NCBI RefSeq assembly: GCF_028291725.1
Contig: NZ_JAQGNT010000036.1
Location: forward strand, 53,344 to 117,343
Reading direction: 5' to 3'
Length of the DNA: 64,000 bases
Source: Hydrocarboniphaga sp.
Lineage (GTDB): Bacteria > Pseudomonadota > Gammaproteobacteria > Nevskiales > Nevskiaceae
The position numbers and the translations under genes are program-made. Below, piece by piece: positions 55,160 to 63,931 of the stretch. The notes below the pieces were generated by a model. It was given only the letters and a program-made list of their open reading frames with translations. It did no database searches and was not told the DNA's origin. Each line of letters begins with the position of its first letter. Position 1 is the stretch's first letter.

Positions 55160-56218
55160 GTGACCGCGTCCTATGCGCTGCTGACGCCCTACCTGGAACC
55201 GCCGTCGCAGGCCGGCAGCAGGCTCGCCAACCTCAGCGATGGCTTTGTCCAGCGAGCGATCGAGCGCCTGCTCAAGCCGAGTGCGCCGATCGGCCGCTAT
55301 TCGCCGCGTGCGCCGCCGCCGCCGGTCGCGCAGGCAGTGATGGCGCAGGCGCGGCACGTGGTGTTGGCCGGCGCTGACCAACTCGATGATCGTTACAGCG
55401 TCTGGCCCGGCATGACTGCCGAGCAGTTGCGACAAGGCGCCTGGCGCTTCGTGTTTTTCGGCGTCGGCCTGAACCGCGATCCGGATCGCAGCAGGCGCAT
55501 GTCGGACGGCACGCGCGAGATTCTCGAGGCGATCCATCAGCGCACCGAGTACTCCTCCTGGCGGTGCCCGGCGACCGTGCGTTATCTGCGGGCCGAGCTG
55601 CCGCATCTGGCGGATCGCTTCCTGATGACGGGCTGCCCGGTGCTGATGGATCAGCCGCTGCTGGACGGCCAGCGCTTCGACGGCGGCGAGCGCAGCATCG
55701 CGGTGACCGCAACCGAGCGCGGCGATTTCTGGGCGCGCGAAGCCGCGATCATCGACCGTGTCGCGCGGCGTTTTCCGCGCGCGCGCCGCTACTTCGTCGT
55801 GCATCAGGATTGCCGCCCGCGGTCGGTGATCGAGCGCTGCAGCGACAGGCTGCACGGACGTTCCGGTGCCGCCGATCCGGCCAGGGCGCTGGCGCTGCGC
55901 CGTTACGCGGCGAGCCGCGGCTACCAGGTGCTGGTGCCGGACAGCGCCGATGTTGCGGCCGCGATCTACGATGCCATCGACCTGCATGTCGGCAGCCGCC
56001 TGCACGCGCATCTGCTGTTTCTGAGCCGCAACAAGAAGAGCTGGCTGGTGCCGGCCGACGGGCGTGCGCGCGGCATGGCCGAAGCTTTCCCTTTTCCGCT
56101 GGTCACCGCGTCAGTGCCGGAGCCCGACTGGAACTTCGATTTCGAGCCGCTGCGTCAGCAGGTGCAGCGCGTGCACGGCGATATGCAGCGTTTTTTGACG
56201 AGCTGGGCAAGGCGCTAG
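55160..56218 (+). CDS. Polysaccharide pyruvyl transferase family protein
   Basis: The 352-residue protein resembles polysaccharide pyruvyltransferases: the start SYALLTPYLEPPSQAGSRLANLSDGFVQRAIERLL, a central VRYLRAELPHLADRFLMTGCPVLM, and the C-terminal AIYDAIDLHVGSRLHAHLLFLSRNKKSW, where the 'GSRLHAH' motif is the family's most conserved element. It may attach ketal pyruvate to a sugar. GTG start at 55160, ten bases after the GT-methyltransferase gene. Confidence 0.75.
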   Translation: MTASYALLTPYLEPPSQAGSRLANLSDGFVQRAIERLLKPSAPIGRYSPRAPPPPVAQAVMAQARHVVLAGADQLDDRYSVWPGMTAEQLRQGAWRFVFFGVGLNRDPDRSRRMSDGTREILEAIHQRTEYSSWRCPATVRYLRAELPHLADRFLMTGCPVLMDQPLLDGQRFDGGERSIAVTATERGDFWAREAAIIDRVARRFPRARRYFVVHQDCRPRSVIERCSDRLHGRSGAADPARALALRRYAASRGYQVLVPDSADVAAAIYDAIDLHVGSRLHAHLLFLSRNKKSWLVPADGRARGMAEAFPFPLVTASVPEPDWNFDFEPLRQQVQRVHGDMQRFLTSWARR

Positions 56219-56229
56219 AGGTAGGTTGG

Positions 56230-56308
56230 GTAGGTTGGGGTGAGCGCAGCGAACCCCAACATCGGCGCGGATCAAATGTTGGGGTTCGCTGCGCTCACCC
56301 CAACCTAC
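56230..56308. repeat. REP-like inverted pair, family A
   Basis: Two perfect 31-base arms lie at 56230-56260 and 56278-56308, identical to the arms at 1978-2063. An extra partial GTAGGTTGGG copy lies at 56221-56230. The right arm supplies the TAG stop codon (56305-56307) of the minus-strand glycosyltransferase. Confidence 0.88.
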
Positions 56309-57378
56309 GGAGTCAGCTCCCGGTAGACGGCGAGGTTGCCTTCGATCATCGCGGCTGTGGAAAACTCGGCGTCGATCAATCGTGCTCCGGCGGCGCCGAG
56401 TTCGTGCCGCAGTCCAGCGTCGGATGCGAGCCTGCCGATCGCCAAACCCAGCGCCGCCGAATCGCCCGGCGCAACCAGCAGGCCGTTGAGGCCATCGCGG
56501 ATCGCCTCGGGCATGCCGCCGGCGCGGCTGGCGATGATCGCCACGCTAGCGGCGGAGGCCTGCAGCAGCGACACGCCGAGGCCCTCCATCAGCGCCGGAT
56601 GCACCAGCAGATCCAGGCAGCCGAGCCAGCGCGGCAGGTCCGCGCGGAAGCCGGCGAAGCGCACCGGCAGCGGCAGGCTCGCCGCTTCGCTCTCCAGCGC
56701 CGCGCGCAAGGCGCCCTGGCCGAAGATCACCAGGGCGAGCTTGTGCGTCGTCTGCAAACCGCGCAGTGCCTCGAACAGCACGCGATGACCCTTGCGCTCG
56801 ATCAGCTGCGCGACGACGCCGATGATCAGCGCATCGCGATCCACGTTGAATTCGGCGCAGAACGCCTCGCGCGACTCCGGCCGGCGCCAGGGCGCGGCCT
56901 GAACCGCGGAGCGCACCACGCGGATGCGTCCGGCGTCGACACCTTCGCCGCGCAGCACCGCGGCAATGCCCTCGGAGATGCAGATGATGCGCGCGTAGAG
57001 CCGGTATTTGCGCCGCGCCCACCAGGGGTTCTCGGCGTTGTCGACGCGCCGCGACAGCAGCGCCGGGATGCCGGCGATTTTCGCCGCGACGCCGCCGAGC
57101 ACATCGGCGCCGCGGCGGCTGTGCAGATGCACCAGGTCGGGCTGCTGTTCGCGCAGTACGCGGGCCAGCCGCGGTACGAAGCCCAGATCGGCATCGCCGC
57201 CGCAACGCAGCTCGACGACCTTCACCGCCGAGCCCGCGAAGTGCGCCCCGATCGCAGCTCCCGGCGGGCAGACCAGCAGGTTGTCGATGCCGCGCGCAGT
57301 CAGGCCTTCGAGCAGGTACGCGACCTGCTGGGCGCCGCCATAGAGATGCTGCCCGGTTTCGACGTGCACCAGTTTCAC
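56305..57378 (-). CDS. Glycosyltransferase family 4
   Basis: The 357-residue GT-B protein begins MKLVHVETGQHLYGGAQQVAYLLEGL. It contains LVHLHSRRGADVLGGVAAKIAGIPALLSRRVDN, GVVAQLIERKGHRVLFEALRGL, and HPALMEGLGVSLLQASAASVAIIASRAGGMPEAI. GTG start at 57378 overlaps the stop of the family 9 gene (GTGA), so they are coupled. The stop codon is provided by a REP element. A role in lipopolysaccharide core or capsule assembly is inferred from its partner. Confidence 0.9.
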   Translation of the reverse strand: MKLVHVETGQHLYGGAQQVAYLLEGLTARGIDNLLVCPPGAAIGAHFAGSAVKVVELRCGGDADLGFVPRLARVLREQQPDLVHLHSRRGADVLGGVAAKIAGIPALLSRRVDNAENPWWARRKYRLYARIICISEGIAAVLRGEGVDAGRIRVVRSAVQAAPWRRPESREAFCAEFNVDRDALIIGVVAQLIERKGHRVLFEALRGLQTTHKLALVIFGQGALRAALESEAASLPLPVRFAGFRADLPRWLGCLDLLVHPALMEGLGVSLLQASAASVAIIASRAGGMPEAIRDGLNGLLVAPGDSAALGLAIGRLASDAGLRHELGAAGARLIDAEFSTAAMIEGNLAVYRELTP

Positions 57379-58409
57379 GCGGCCGCCGATCCGAGCAGCG
57401 CCCGCGCCGCAGCGGCAACGCGCAGCGGCGTCAGCCCGCGCAGGCAGTCGTAGCGGCCGTCGCAGGTCGGGTGGCGTTTGCAGGGTGAGCAGGCGAGCGC
57501 GTCGTACAGCACCGTCAGCGGCGACTCGGCGCCCTGAAGGTAGGGGCAGGTGCTGCCGAACAGCGCCACCACCGGCCGCTGCACCGCGACGCCGATATGG
57601 GTCAGGCCGGTGTCGACGCCGATCACGACGCCGGCCTGCTGCAGATAAGCCGGCAGCTGATCGAGCCGGGTCTTGCCGGCCAGATTCACCACCGGGACCG
57701 GCGCGGCCGAGCCGATCCGGGCGGCGGCCTGTGCATCGGCCGGGCCGCCGAAGATCGCCAGCTGACGGCCGTCGAGCAGGCCGGCCAGCTGCGGCCAGTA
57801 GTCTTCCATCCAGTGTTTCTGCGGCCGCGTCGTGAACGGGCACAGCGCGACGTAGCCGGGCCGCAGGCCGTGTTCCGCCAGCGCCGCGACGGCCGCGTCG
57901 CGGGCCGCGCCGGCCACGATCAGCCGCGGCGGCGGTGCCGGCTGGCCGCTCAGCACCTGCGCCAGGTAGCGATATTCCGAGGCGATGTCGCGGATGTCGC
58001 CGCCTTTCGCTACCCGGTGTTTCAGCAGGAAGCCCAGCGGCTCTTTGGAATCGAAGCCGACCCGCGCCCCCGGCGCCATGGCCGCGAGCAGCCGCGACTT
58101 GGCCAGGCCCTGGGCGTCGATCACCCAGTCGAACGCGCGCCGCTTCAGCCCGGCGCGCAGGCGCCACAGCGCGGCTGGGGATTTGATCGTGTCCGCAGCG
58201 ACCCGGATCAGCTCGTCGAGGCGCGGGTCACTGTGGAGAATGCCGGCGAAACCGGCCTGCACCAGCCAGGCGATATGCGCCTGCGGCCAAGCCGCCCGCA
58301 GGCCGGCCAGCAGCGAGGTCGCGAACACGATATCGCCCAGGGCCGACAGCCGCACGATCAGGATGCGCGGCGCGGCACCGCGGTAGGGCAGCGTATCGGC
58401 GAGAGCCAA
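57375..58409 (-). CDS. Glycosyltransferase family 9 (heptosyltransferase I-like)
   Basis: The 344-residue protein has the family 9 plan: ILIVRLSALGDIVFATSLLAGLRAAWPQAHIAWLVQ at the start, WVIDAQGLAKSRLLAAM, and the donor site GVDTGLTHIGVAVQRPVVALFGSTCP. It resembles WaaC-type lipopolysaccharide heptosyltransferases. hldE, which makes the ADP-heptose donor, lies 1.7 kb away on the other strand. The C-terminal cysteines (LACSPCKRHPTCDGRYDC) are common in the family. It is divergent from ilvE. Confidence 0.9.
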   Translation of the reverse strand: MALADTLPYRGAAPRILIVRLSALGDIVFATSLLAGLRAAWPQAHIAWLVQAGFAGILHSDPRLDELIRVAADTIKSPAALWRLRAGLKRRAFDWVIDAQGLAKSRLLAAMAPGARVGFDSKEPLGFLLKHRVAKGGDIRDIASEYRYLAQVLSGQPAPPPRLIVAGAARDAAVAALAEHGLRPGYVALCPFTTRPQKHWMEDYWPQLAGLLDGRQLAIFGGPADAQAAARIGSAAPVPVVNLAGKTRLDQLPAYLQQAGVVIGVDTGLTHIGVAVQRPVVALFGSTCPYLQGAESPLTVLYDALACSPCKRHPTCDGRYDCLRGLTPLRVAAAARALLGSAAA

Positions 58410-58438
58410 GGGGGCGGGGACGAAGACGGGCAGACCTC

Positions 58439-58444
58439 TATAAT
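58439..58444 (+). promoter_or_regulatory. Probable -10 box of the ilvE promoter
   Basis: TATAAT at 58439-58444, about 100 bases upstream of ilvE in a divergent intergenic region. No good -35 hexamer is visible at 17 bases, so the call rests on the perfect -10. Confidence 0.45.
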
Positions 58445-58505
58445 ACCCAGCCGCCGCGGCCGCATCGTGGCGTGAACCTGCCGGCCCGCCGCGGCCGCCC
58501 CGACC

Positions 58506-58529
58506 GAATCAATCGAAGAATCAATCGAA
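58506..58529. repeat. Two exact tandem copies of a 12-base unit before ilvE
   Basis: GAATCAATCGAA is repeated twice without a gap, ending 13 bases before the ilvE ATG and running into the AAGGA ribosome-binding site (58526-58530). Confidence 0.7.
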
Positions 58530-58542
58530 GGATCTACCCGCA

Positions 58543-59463
58543 ATGAGCATGTCCGATCGCGACGGCTATATCTGGTACGACGGCAAGATGGTGCCCTGGC
58601 GCGAGGCGACCACGCACGTGCTGACCTATACCTTGCACTACGGCGCCGGCTGCTTCGAAGGCGTGCGGGCCTACGAGACGTCCAGGGGCACCGCGATATT
58701 CCGCCTGCAGGAGCACACCAGGCGCCTGTTCAATTCGGCCAAGATCATCGGCATGGAAATGCCCTGGAGCCAGGCCGAGCTGAACCAAGCCCAGCTCGAA
58801 GTGCTGCGCGCCAACCATCTGAAGGAAGCCTACCTGCGGCCGATGGTGTTCTACGGCTCGGAAGGCATGGGCCTGCGCGCCACCGGTTTGAAGACGCATG
58901 TGATCGTCGCCGCCTGGACCTGGGGCTCCTACCTGGGCGCCGACAACATGGAGCGCGGTATCCGGGTCAAGACCAGCTCGTTCCAGCGCCATTACGTCAA
59001 CAGCTCGCTGTGCCGCGCCAAGGCCAACGCCAACTATCTGAACTCGTCGATGGCGCTGAACGAGGTGCTGAAAGACGGCTACGACGAAGCCCTGATGCTC
59101 GACCCCGAAGGCTACGTGGCCGAAGGCTCGGCCGAGAACATCTTCGTGGTCAGCGACGGCGTCATCAGCACGCCGGACGTGACCTCGGCGCTAGACGGCA
59201 TCACCCGCCGCACGGTGATGAAGCTGGCCCAGGACCTGGGCTATACGGTGCGCGAGCGCCGCATCACCCGCGACGAGATCTACGTCTGCGACGAGGCCTT
59301 CTTCACCGGCACTGCCGCCGAAGTCACGCCGATCCGCGAGCTCGACAATCGCCCGGTCGGCAGCGGCAGCCGCGGACCGATCACCGAGAAGCTGCAGCGC
59401 ACCTACCTGGCCCAGGTCAAGGGCCAGCGCGAGCAGTATCCCGAGTGGCTGAGCTACGTTTAA
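58543..59463 (+). CDS. ilvE: Branched-chain amino-acid aminotransferase
   Basis: A 306-residue class IV PLP aminotransferase, the last step of valine, leucine and isoleucine synthesis. Signatures are YIWYDGKMVPWREATTHVLTYTLHYGAGCFEGVRAYET, YLRPMVFYGSEGMGL, RAKANANYLNSSMALNEV, MLDPEGYVAEGSAENIFVV and FFTGTAAEVTPI. Length matches the family. AAGGA precedes the ATG at a rather long distance (12 bases). Confidence 0.96.
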   Translation: MSMSDRDGYIWYDGKMVPWREATTHVLTYTLHYGAGCFEGVRAYETSRGTAIFRLQEHTRRLFNSAKIIGMEMPWSQAELNQAQLEVLRANHLKEAYLRPMVFYGSEGMGLRATGLKTHVIVAAWTWGSYLGADNMERGIRVKTSSFQRHYVNSSLCRAKANANYLNSSMALNEVLKDGYDEALMLDPEGYVAEGSAENIFVVSDGVISTPDVTSALDGITRRTVMKLAQDLGYTVRERRITRDEIYVCDEAFFTGTAAEVTPIRELDNRPVGSGSRGPITEKLQRTYLAQVKGQREQYPEWLSYV

Positions 59464-59491
59464 GCTCAGGCAAAGGCTATAGGCACCCGAC

Positions 59492-60094
59492 ATGACAGCT
59501 GTCCTCAGACCGCGTTTCACCCAAGCCGAATATCTGGCGGCCGAGCGCGCGGCCGAGCGCAGGAGCGAGTACGTCAACGGCGAAATCCTGTTGATGACCG
59601 GGGCGAGCTATGCGCACTCCGAAACCGTTGGCGGTTTGCTCACCGCGCTGAGAGTCCGGCTCAAGGGAAGCGCTTGCAGGGCCGTGAGTCAGGACCTGCG
59701 CACTCGGGTCGATGCGACCGGCTTGTACACTTATCCGGATGTGGTCATTGTTTGTGGGGAACCCAAGTTCAGCGACGCTCACCACGATACGCTGACCAAC
59801 CCCACGGCGATTTTCGAAGTGCTGTCGCCGTCGACCGAATCCTGGGACCGCGGCGGCAAGTTCCAGCACTACCAGCGCATAGCATCCCTGCAGGAATATG
59901 TGCTGGTGACGCAGGACGCGCCGCGTGTCGAGCGCTTCCGCCGCGACGGTGTGCGCTGGAGCTACGAGCGGTTCGACGGACTGGACGCACTGCTCAATCT
60001 GGAGTCGCCGGTGCTGCAACTGCCGCTCGCCGAAATCTACGAGGGCCTGGAGTTCTCCGGCGTCGCCGAGCCTTCACCGCCGCCGCGCTCGTGA
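59492..60094 (+). CDS. Uma2-family (DUF820) putative restriction-like endonuclease
   Basis: The 200-residue protein is of the Uma2/DUF820 type: FTQAEYLAAERAAERRSEYVNGEILLMTGASYAHS, the PD-(D/E)xK-like core TYPDVVIVCGEPKF, and LTNPTAIFEVLSPSTESWDRGGKFQHYQRIASLQEYVLVTQD. These proteins have a nuclease fold but no agreed function. It ends in a GTGA overlap with hldE, so the two are translationally coupled, which is unexpected for a metabolic gene. Confidence 0.9.
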   Translation: MTAVLRPRFTQAEYLAAERAAERRSEYVNGEILLMTGASYAHSETVGGLLTALRVRLKGSACRAVSQDLRTRVDATGLYTYPDVVIVCGEPKFSDAHHDTLTNPTAIFEVLSPSTESWDRGGKFQHYQRIASLQEYVLVTQDAPRVERFRRDGVRWSYERFDGLDALLNLESPVLQLPLAEIYEGLEFSGVAEPSPPPRS

Positions 60095-61536
60095 GTCAGC
60101 CGCTACCGGATTTCGCCGCCGCGCGCGTGCTGGTCGCCGGCGACGTGATGCTCGACCGCTACTGGACCGGTGCGACGTCGCGGATCTCGCCGGAAGCGCC
60201 GGTGCCGATCGTGCGCGTCGGCCGCGATCGCGCCCAGGCCGGCGGTGCCGCCAACGTCGCGCTGAACCTGGCAGCGCTGGGCGTCGGCACGCAGCTGCTC
60301 GGCGTGATCGGCCGCGACGAGGCCGGAACCCAGCTGCGCCGGCGTGTGAGCGACGCCGGCATCGGCGCCAGCTTCATCGAGTCCGCGCTGCATCCGACGA
60401 TCACCAAGCTGCGCGTGATGTCGCGCAACCAGCAGGTGATCCGTCTGGATTTCGAGGAGTCGCTGGCCGATGCCGGCGCTTTCGATCGCGGAGCTTTCGC
60501 GGCTGCGTTTGCCGAGCGGCTGCAGCATGTCGATGCGGTGATTCTGTCGGACTACGGCAAGGGCACGCTGTCCGACGTCGCGGCGCTGATCGCGATCTGC
60601 CGCGCCGCCAACAAGCCGGTCACGGTCGACCCCAAGGGCAGCGACTACGCGCGCTACGCCGGCGCCACGCTGCTGACGCCGAATCTCGCCGAGATCGAGG
60701 CCGTGGTCGGCGTCTGCGCCGACGACGAGGCTCTGGTAGCCAAGGCCACGCAGCTGATGCTGAAGCTGGATCTGCAGGCGCTGCTGGTCACGCGCAGCGA
60801 AAAAGGCATGAGCCTGCTGCGTCCGCACCGCGAGCCCGTGCACCTGCCGACGGTCGCGCGCGAAGTGTTCGACGTGACCGGTGCCGGCGACACCGTGATC
60901 GCGACGCTGACCGCCGCGATCGCGGCCGGCGCCGATCTGGAAGTCGCCGTGCGCCTATCGAATCTTGCGGCCGGCGTCACCGTAGGCAAGCTCGGCGCGG
61001 CGACGGTTTCACCCGAAGAACTGCGTGCGCAACTGGCACCGGATCGCGGCAGCGAGCCCTTGTCGATGAGCGAGAGCGCGCTGCTCGCCTGGGCCCAACA
61101 AATGCGCGCACGCGGCCAGCGCATCGTGATGACCAATGGTTGTTTCGACCTGTTGCATGTCGGCCATCTGCGCTATCTGGAGGCTGCGCGTGCGCTCGGC
61201 GACGTGCTGATCGTCGCAGTCAACAGCGATGCCTCGGTGCGCAAGCTCAAGGGCCCGACGCGGCCCTTGAACGCGGCCGCGGACCGCATGCGCATCCTCG
61301 CCGGGCTCAAGTGCGTGGACGCGGTGGTCGAGTTCGCCGAGGACACGCCGGCGCGATTGATCGCGCGAGTATTGCCCGACGTGCTGGTCAAGGGCGGCGA
61401 CTACACGGTCGACCAGGTCGCGGGGCACGAGGCGGTTGCCGCCGCCGGCGGCCGCACCGTAATTCTCGACTTTCATCAGGGCTATTCGACGAGCTCGACG
61501 ATCCAGCGCGCAATCGGCGACCACCGGCCCCCGTAG
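60091..61536 (+). CDS. hldE: Bifunctional heptose 7-phosphate kinase/heptose 1-phosphate adenylyltransferase
   Basis: The 481-residue enzyme provides ADP-heptose for the lipopolysaccharide core. The N-terminal ribokinase-like domain (about 1-320) shows VLVAGDVMLDRYWTGATSRISPEAPVPIVRV, AGGAANVALNLAALG and the anion hole VTGAGDTVIATLTAA. The C-terminal adenylyltransferase (about 345-481) has TNGCFDLLHVGHLRYLEAAR with the HxGH motif and VKGGDYTVDQVAG. GTG start at 60091 overlaps the Uma2 stop. The TAG stop (61534-61536) belongs to a REP element. Confidence 0.96.
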   Translation: MSQPLPDFAAARVLVAGDVMLDRYWTGATSRISPEAPVPIVRVGRDRAQAGGAANVALNLAALGVGTQLLGVIGRDEAGTQLRRRVSDAGIGASFIESALHPTITKLRVMSRNQQVIRLDFEESLADAGAFDRGAFAAAFAERLQHVDAVILSDYGKGTLSDVAALIAICRAANKPVTVDPKGSDYARYAGATLLTPNLAEIEAVVGVCADDEALVAKATQLMLKLDLQALLVTRSEKGMSLLRPHREPVHLPTVAREVFDVTGAGDTVIATLTAAIAAGADLEVAVRLSNLAAGVTVGKLGAATVSPEELRAQLAPDRGSEPLSMSESALLAWAQQMRARGQRIVMTNGCFDLLHVGHLRYLEAARALGDVLIVAVNSDASVRKLKGPTRPLNAAADRMRILAGLKCVDAVVEFAEDTPARLIARVLPDVLVKGGDYTVDQVAGHEAVAAAGGRTVILDFHQGYSTSSTIQRAIGDHRPP

Positions 61537-61556
61537 GTCGGCAATCCTTTGCCGAC
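61533..61556 (+). repeat. REP-like element, family C, single copy
   Basis: GTAGGTCGGCAATCC then TTTGCCGAC forms a hairpin (GTCGGCAA/TTGCCGAC type). Its GTAG provides the hldE stop codon. A paired version occurs at 63704-63782. Confidence 0.8.
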
Positions 61557-61601
61557 GTGTACCCCTGATGCGCGATCGACGCCTCTTCGGCGCGGATCGG
61601 T

Positions 61602-61632
61602 GTTGGGGTTCGCTGCGCTCACCCCAACCTAC
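61602..61632 (-). repeat. REP-like element, family A, single arm
   Basis: This is identical to the right arm of the family A pairs. It is preceded by CGGCGCGGATCGGT, which resembles the loop of the pair at 56261-56277, so it looks like half of a broken pair. The rest of the 246-base gap 61537-61782 holds no recognisable gene. Confidence 0.82.
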
Positions 61633-61782
61633 GGGTTGCGGGCTAGCAATATCAGCCCAATGTCAGCGCAGGCTTACAGGGTCGCCGCCTGGCTACGGGG
61701 TCTGGGGCGATATTCCTAGTTCACGGGGTCAGGGCTGCGAGCGTAAATACGCCAACACTTATCTAAAACCAGGAGTGCGCCC

Positions 61783-63690
61783 ATGGATGGTGGACGCTCC
61801 CGATGCGATCTGCTGATCCGCAACGCGCTGCTGTTCGACGGCAGCGGCGACGCCCCGAGCGTGCAGGATCTTGCCGTCACCGAGGGGCGCATCTCGATGA
61901 TCGGCGCTCGCCTCGATATCAACGCGACGCAGCAGATCGACGCCAAAGGCCTGTGGCTGATGCCGGGCCTGCTCGACGTGCACACGCACTTCGATCTCGA
62001 GGTCGAACTCGAGCCCGGTCTGCCCGAAGCGGTGCGCCACGGCAGTACCACGGTGGTGGTCTCCAACTGCTCGCTGGGCCTTGCTTTCGGTTCGCAGCGC
62101 CGTGACGGCGCCGATCCTATCGTCGACTGCTTCGCACGCGTCGAGAACCTGCCGAAGACGGTGCTGCGCAAGGTGGCCGACCAGGTCGACTGGAGCGATT
62201 CGCGCGACTATCTGGAGCATCTGGATTCGCTGCCGCTGGGCCCGAACGTAGTGCCGATGATTCCGCATTCGATGCTGCGCATCGAAGTCATGGGCCTCAA
62301 CGACTCGGTCAGGCGCAAGCCGAGCGAAGCCGAGCTGCTGCGCATGGAACAGCTGCTCGAGAAGGGCATGCGCGAAGGCTATGTCGGGTTCAGCACCGAC
62401 GCGCTGCCGTTCCACTTCCTGGCGAACCAGCCGAATACGCGCAAGCAGATTCCGACGCAGTTCGCGCCGTATGCCGAGCTCAAGCGCCTGACCGGCGTGG
62501 TGCGTCGCTGGGGCCGCCTGTGGCAGGCGACGCCGCCCAAGGATCGCAAGCTCGCGGTGATCCGCAACTTCATGCTCACCTCGGGCCGCTTGTTCGGCCG
62601 CACGCTGAAAGTCACCGCGGTCGCGGCGATGGACTTCAATACCAACGGCTCGCTGCTGAAGATGGCGCTGCTGCTGTCGCGGGTGTTGAACTCGAAGCTG
62701 GTCCGCGGGCGCTTCCGCTTTCAGGCGCTGGCGGCGCCGTTCACGACCTGGAGCGACGGCGTGGTGACGCCGCTGGCCGAAGAGATCCCGTGCCTGCGCG
62801 TGCTCAACGAGCTGGATCTGGACGATCGCGCCGGCCGCCGTAAGCTGCTCGACGACCCCGAGTGGATCGCCGATTTTCGCCGCATGTGGTTTCACGGCAA
62901 GCGCGGTTTCAGCCTCGCGCGTCTCGCGCGGCTGATGAATCGTGAAACCAATGTGCTGTCACGCGATCTGCGCGACATGGCCATCGATCGCTGCCCGGTG
63001 GCGCTGTGGTCGGGCGAGAGCCTGCAGGCGATCTACGAGCGTGCGCTGGCATTTCGCGCCGGCGATGCGTCGCAGGCGCGCAGCATTGATGAGCGCGACG
63101 CGTTTGCGTCGATGCCTGCGCCGCTTGTCGACGACGCCGATTTCCTGCTGCATCTGCTGCGCCGCTACGACACGGCTCTGCGCTGGAAGACGACCACCGC
63201 GAATCGCGACGCGGCGACCACCAAGAGCCTGATGTTCAATCCGCTGCTATTGCCCGGCTTCAACGACAGCGGTGCGCATCTGACCAACATGGCGTTCTAC
63301 GACGGCAATCTGCGCACGCTGAAATTGGCGCAGGCCGATGGCGTGGAGAAGGTGGCGCACGCAGTGCATCGGCTGACAGCCGAGCCGGCGGAATATTTTG
63401 GCTTGGATGCGGGGCGTGTTGCGGTGGGCGCGGCTGCCGATCTGGTTCTGATCGATCCGCTTGCCTTGCAGCTCTGGGTTCCCGAGACGACGGTCGACTA
63501 CGTCTGGCGTGCCTGCTTCGAGCATCATCAGCTGGTCAACCGGCCTGCCGGCGTGGTAGCGGCGGTGGCGGTCGGCGGCAAGCTGCTGTGGCGGGATGGG
63601 GCGTACTTGCCGGGCTTCGGTGTGGAGCGGGCGGGGCGGGTGATGCGGCATCGGGATCATGTCGCTGATGGTGTTGTTGCCGCTGCGTAG
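61783..63690 (+). CDS. D-aminoacylase-type amidohydrolase
   Basis: The 635-residue metal-dependent amidohydrolase belongs to the N-acyl-D-amino-acid deacylase group. It has the metal motif GLLDVHTHFDLEVELEPGLPEAVRHGSTTVVVSNCSLG (HTHxD-like, with the conserved Cys), MREGYVGFSTDALPFH, and the late aspartate segment LLLPGFNDSGAHLTNMAFYD. The C-terminal small beta-domain (GLDAGRVAVGAAADLVLIDPL, VNRPAGVVAAVAVGGKLLWRDG) is also present. It is longer than typical D-aminoacylases (about 480-570), with an extra region around residues 230-290. Cytoplasmic, no signal peptide. AGGAG lies seven bases before the ATG. Confidence 0.87.
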   Translation: MDGGRSRCDLLIRNALLFDGSGDAPSVQDLAVTEGRISMIGARLDINATQQIDAKGLWLMPGLLDVHTHFDLEVELEPGLPEAVRHGSTTVVVSNCSLGLAFGSQRRDGADPIVDCFARVENLPKTVLRKVADQVDWSDSRDYLEHLDSLPLGPNVVPMIPHSMLRIEVMGLNDSVRRKPSEAELLRMEQLLEKGMREGYVGFSTDALPFHFLANQPNTRKQIPTQFAPYAELKRLTGVVRRWGRLWQATPPKDRKLAVIRNFMLTSGRLFGRTLKVTAVAAMDFNTNGSLLKMALLLSRVLNSKLVRGRFRFQALAAPFTTWSDGVVTPLAEEIPCLRVLNELDLDDRAGRRKLLDDPEWIADFRRMWFHGKRGFSLARLARLMNRETNVLSRDLRDMAIDRCPVALWSGESLQAIYERALAFRAGDASQARSIDERDAFASMPAPLVDDADFLLHLLRRYDTALRWKTTTANRDAATTKSLMFNPLLLPGFNDSGAHLTNMAFYDGNLRTLKLAQADGVEKVAHAVHRLTAEPAEYFGLDAGRVAVGAAADLVLIDPLALQLWVPETTVDYVWRACFEHHQLVNRPAGVVAAVAVGGKLLWRDGAYLPGFGVERAGRVMRHRDHVADGVVAAA

Positions 63691-63703
63691 CTGGCAGCCT
63701 GTC

Positions 63704-63782
63704 GTAGGTCGGCAATCCCTTGCCGACGTTTTGGCCCGATGCGCAACCGGGGCCTCATGTCGGCAAAGGATTGCCGACCTAC
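63704..63782. repeat. REP-like inverted pair, family C
   Basis: Arms at 63704-63727 and 63759-63782 begin GTAGGTCGGCAATCC and contain the hairpin TCGGCAA/TTGCCGA. This is a paired version of the single element at 61533. The last 310 bases of the window (63691-64000) consist almost only of repeats. Confidence 0.85.
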
Positions 63783-63793
63783 GAGCTGCGCGT

Positions 63794-63859
63794 GTAGGAG
63801 CGGGTCATACCCGCGACTGGAACTCCAGCGGCACAGGCGCGGGTATGACCCGCTCCTAC
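63794..63859. repeat. REP-like inverted pair, family D
   Basis: Perfect 22-base inverted arms lie at 63794-63815 and 63838-63859, beginning GTAGGAGCGGGTCATACCCG, each with an internal GCGGGTxATACCCGC hairpin. This is the fourth REP family starting with GTAGG in this window. Confidence 0.85.
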
Positions 63860-63931
63860 AGCGGCGGATACTTCGCTAGTGGTCCGTTGCATGCTTGGCG
63901 ACACAAATAAAACCGATGGATTTCGGCCTGT

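Noticed and set aside
61568..61816. Open frame of 82 codons between hldE and the amidohydrolase
   Set aside because: It reads through a family A REP arm and overlaps the amidohydrolase start; no coding features.
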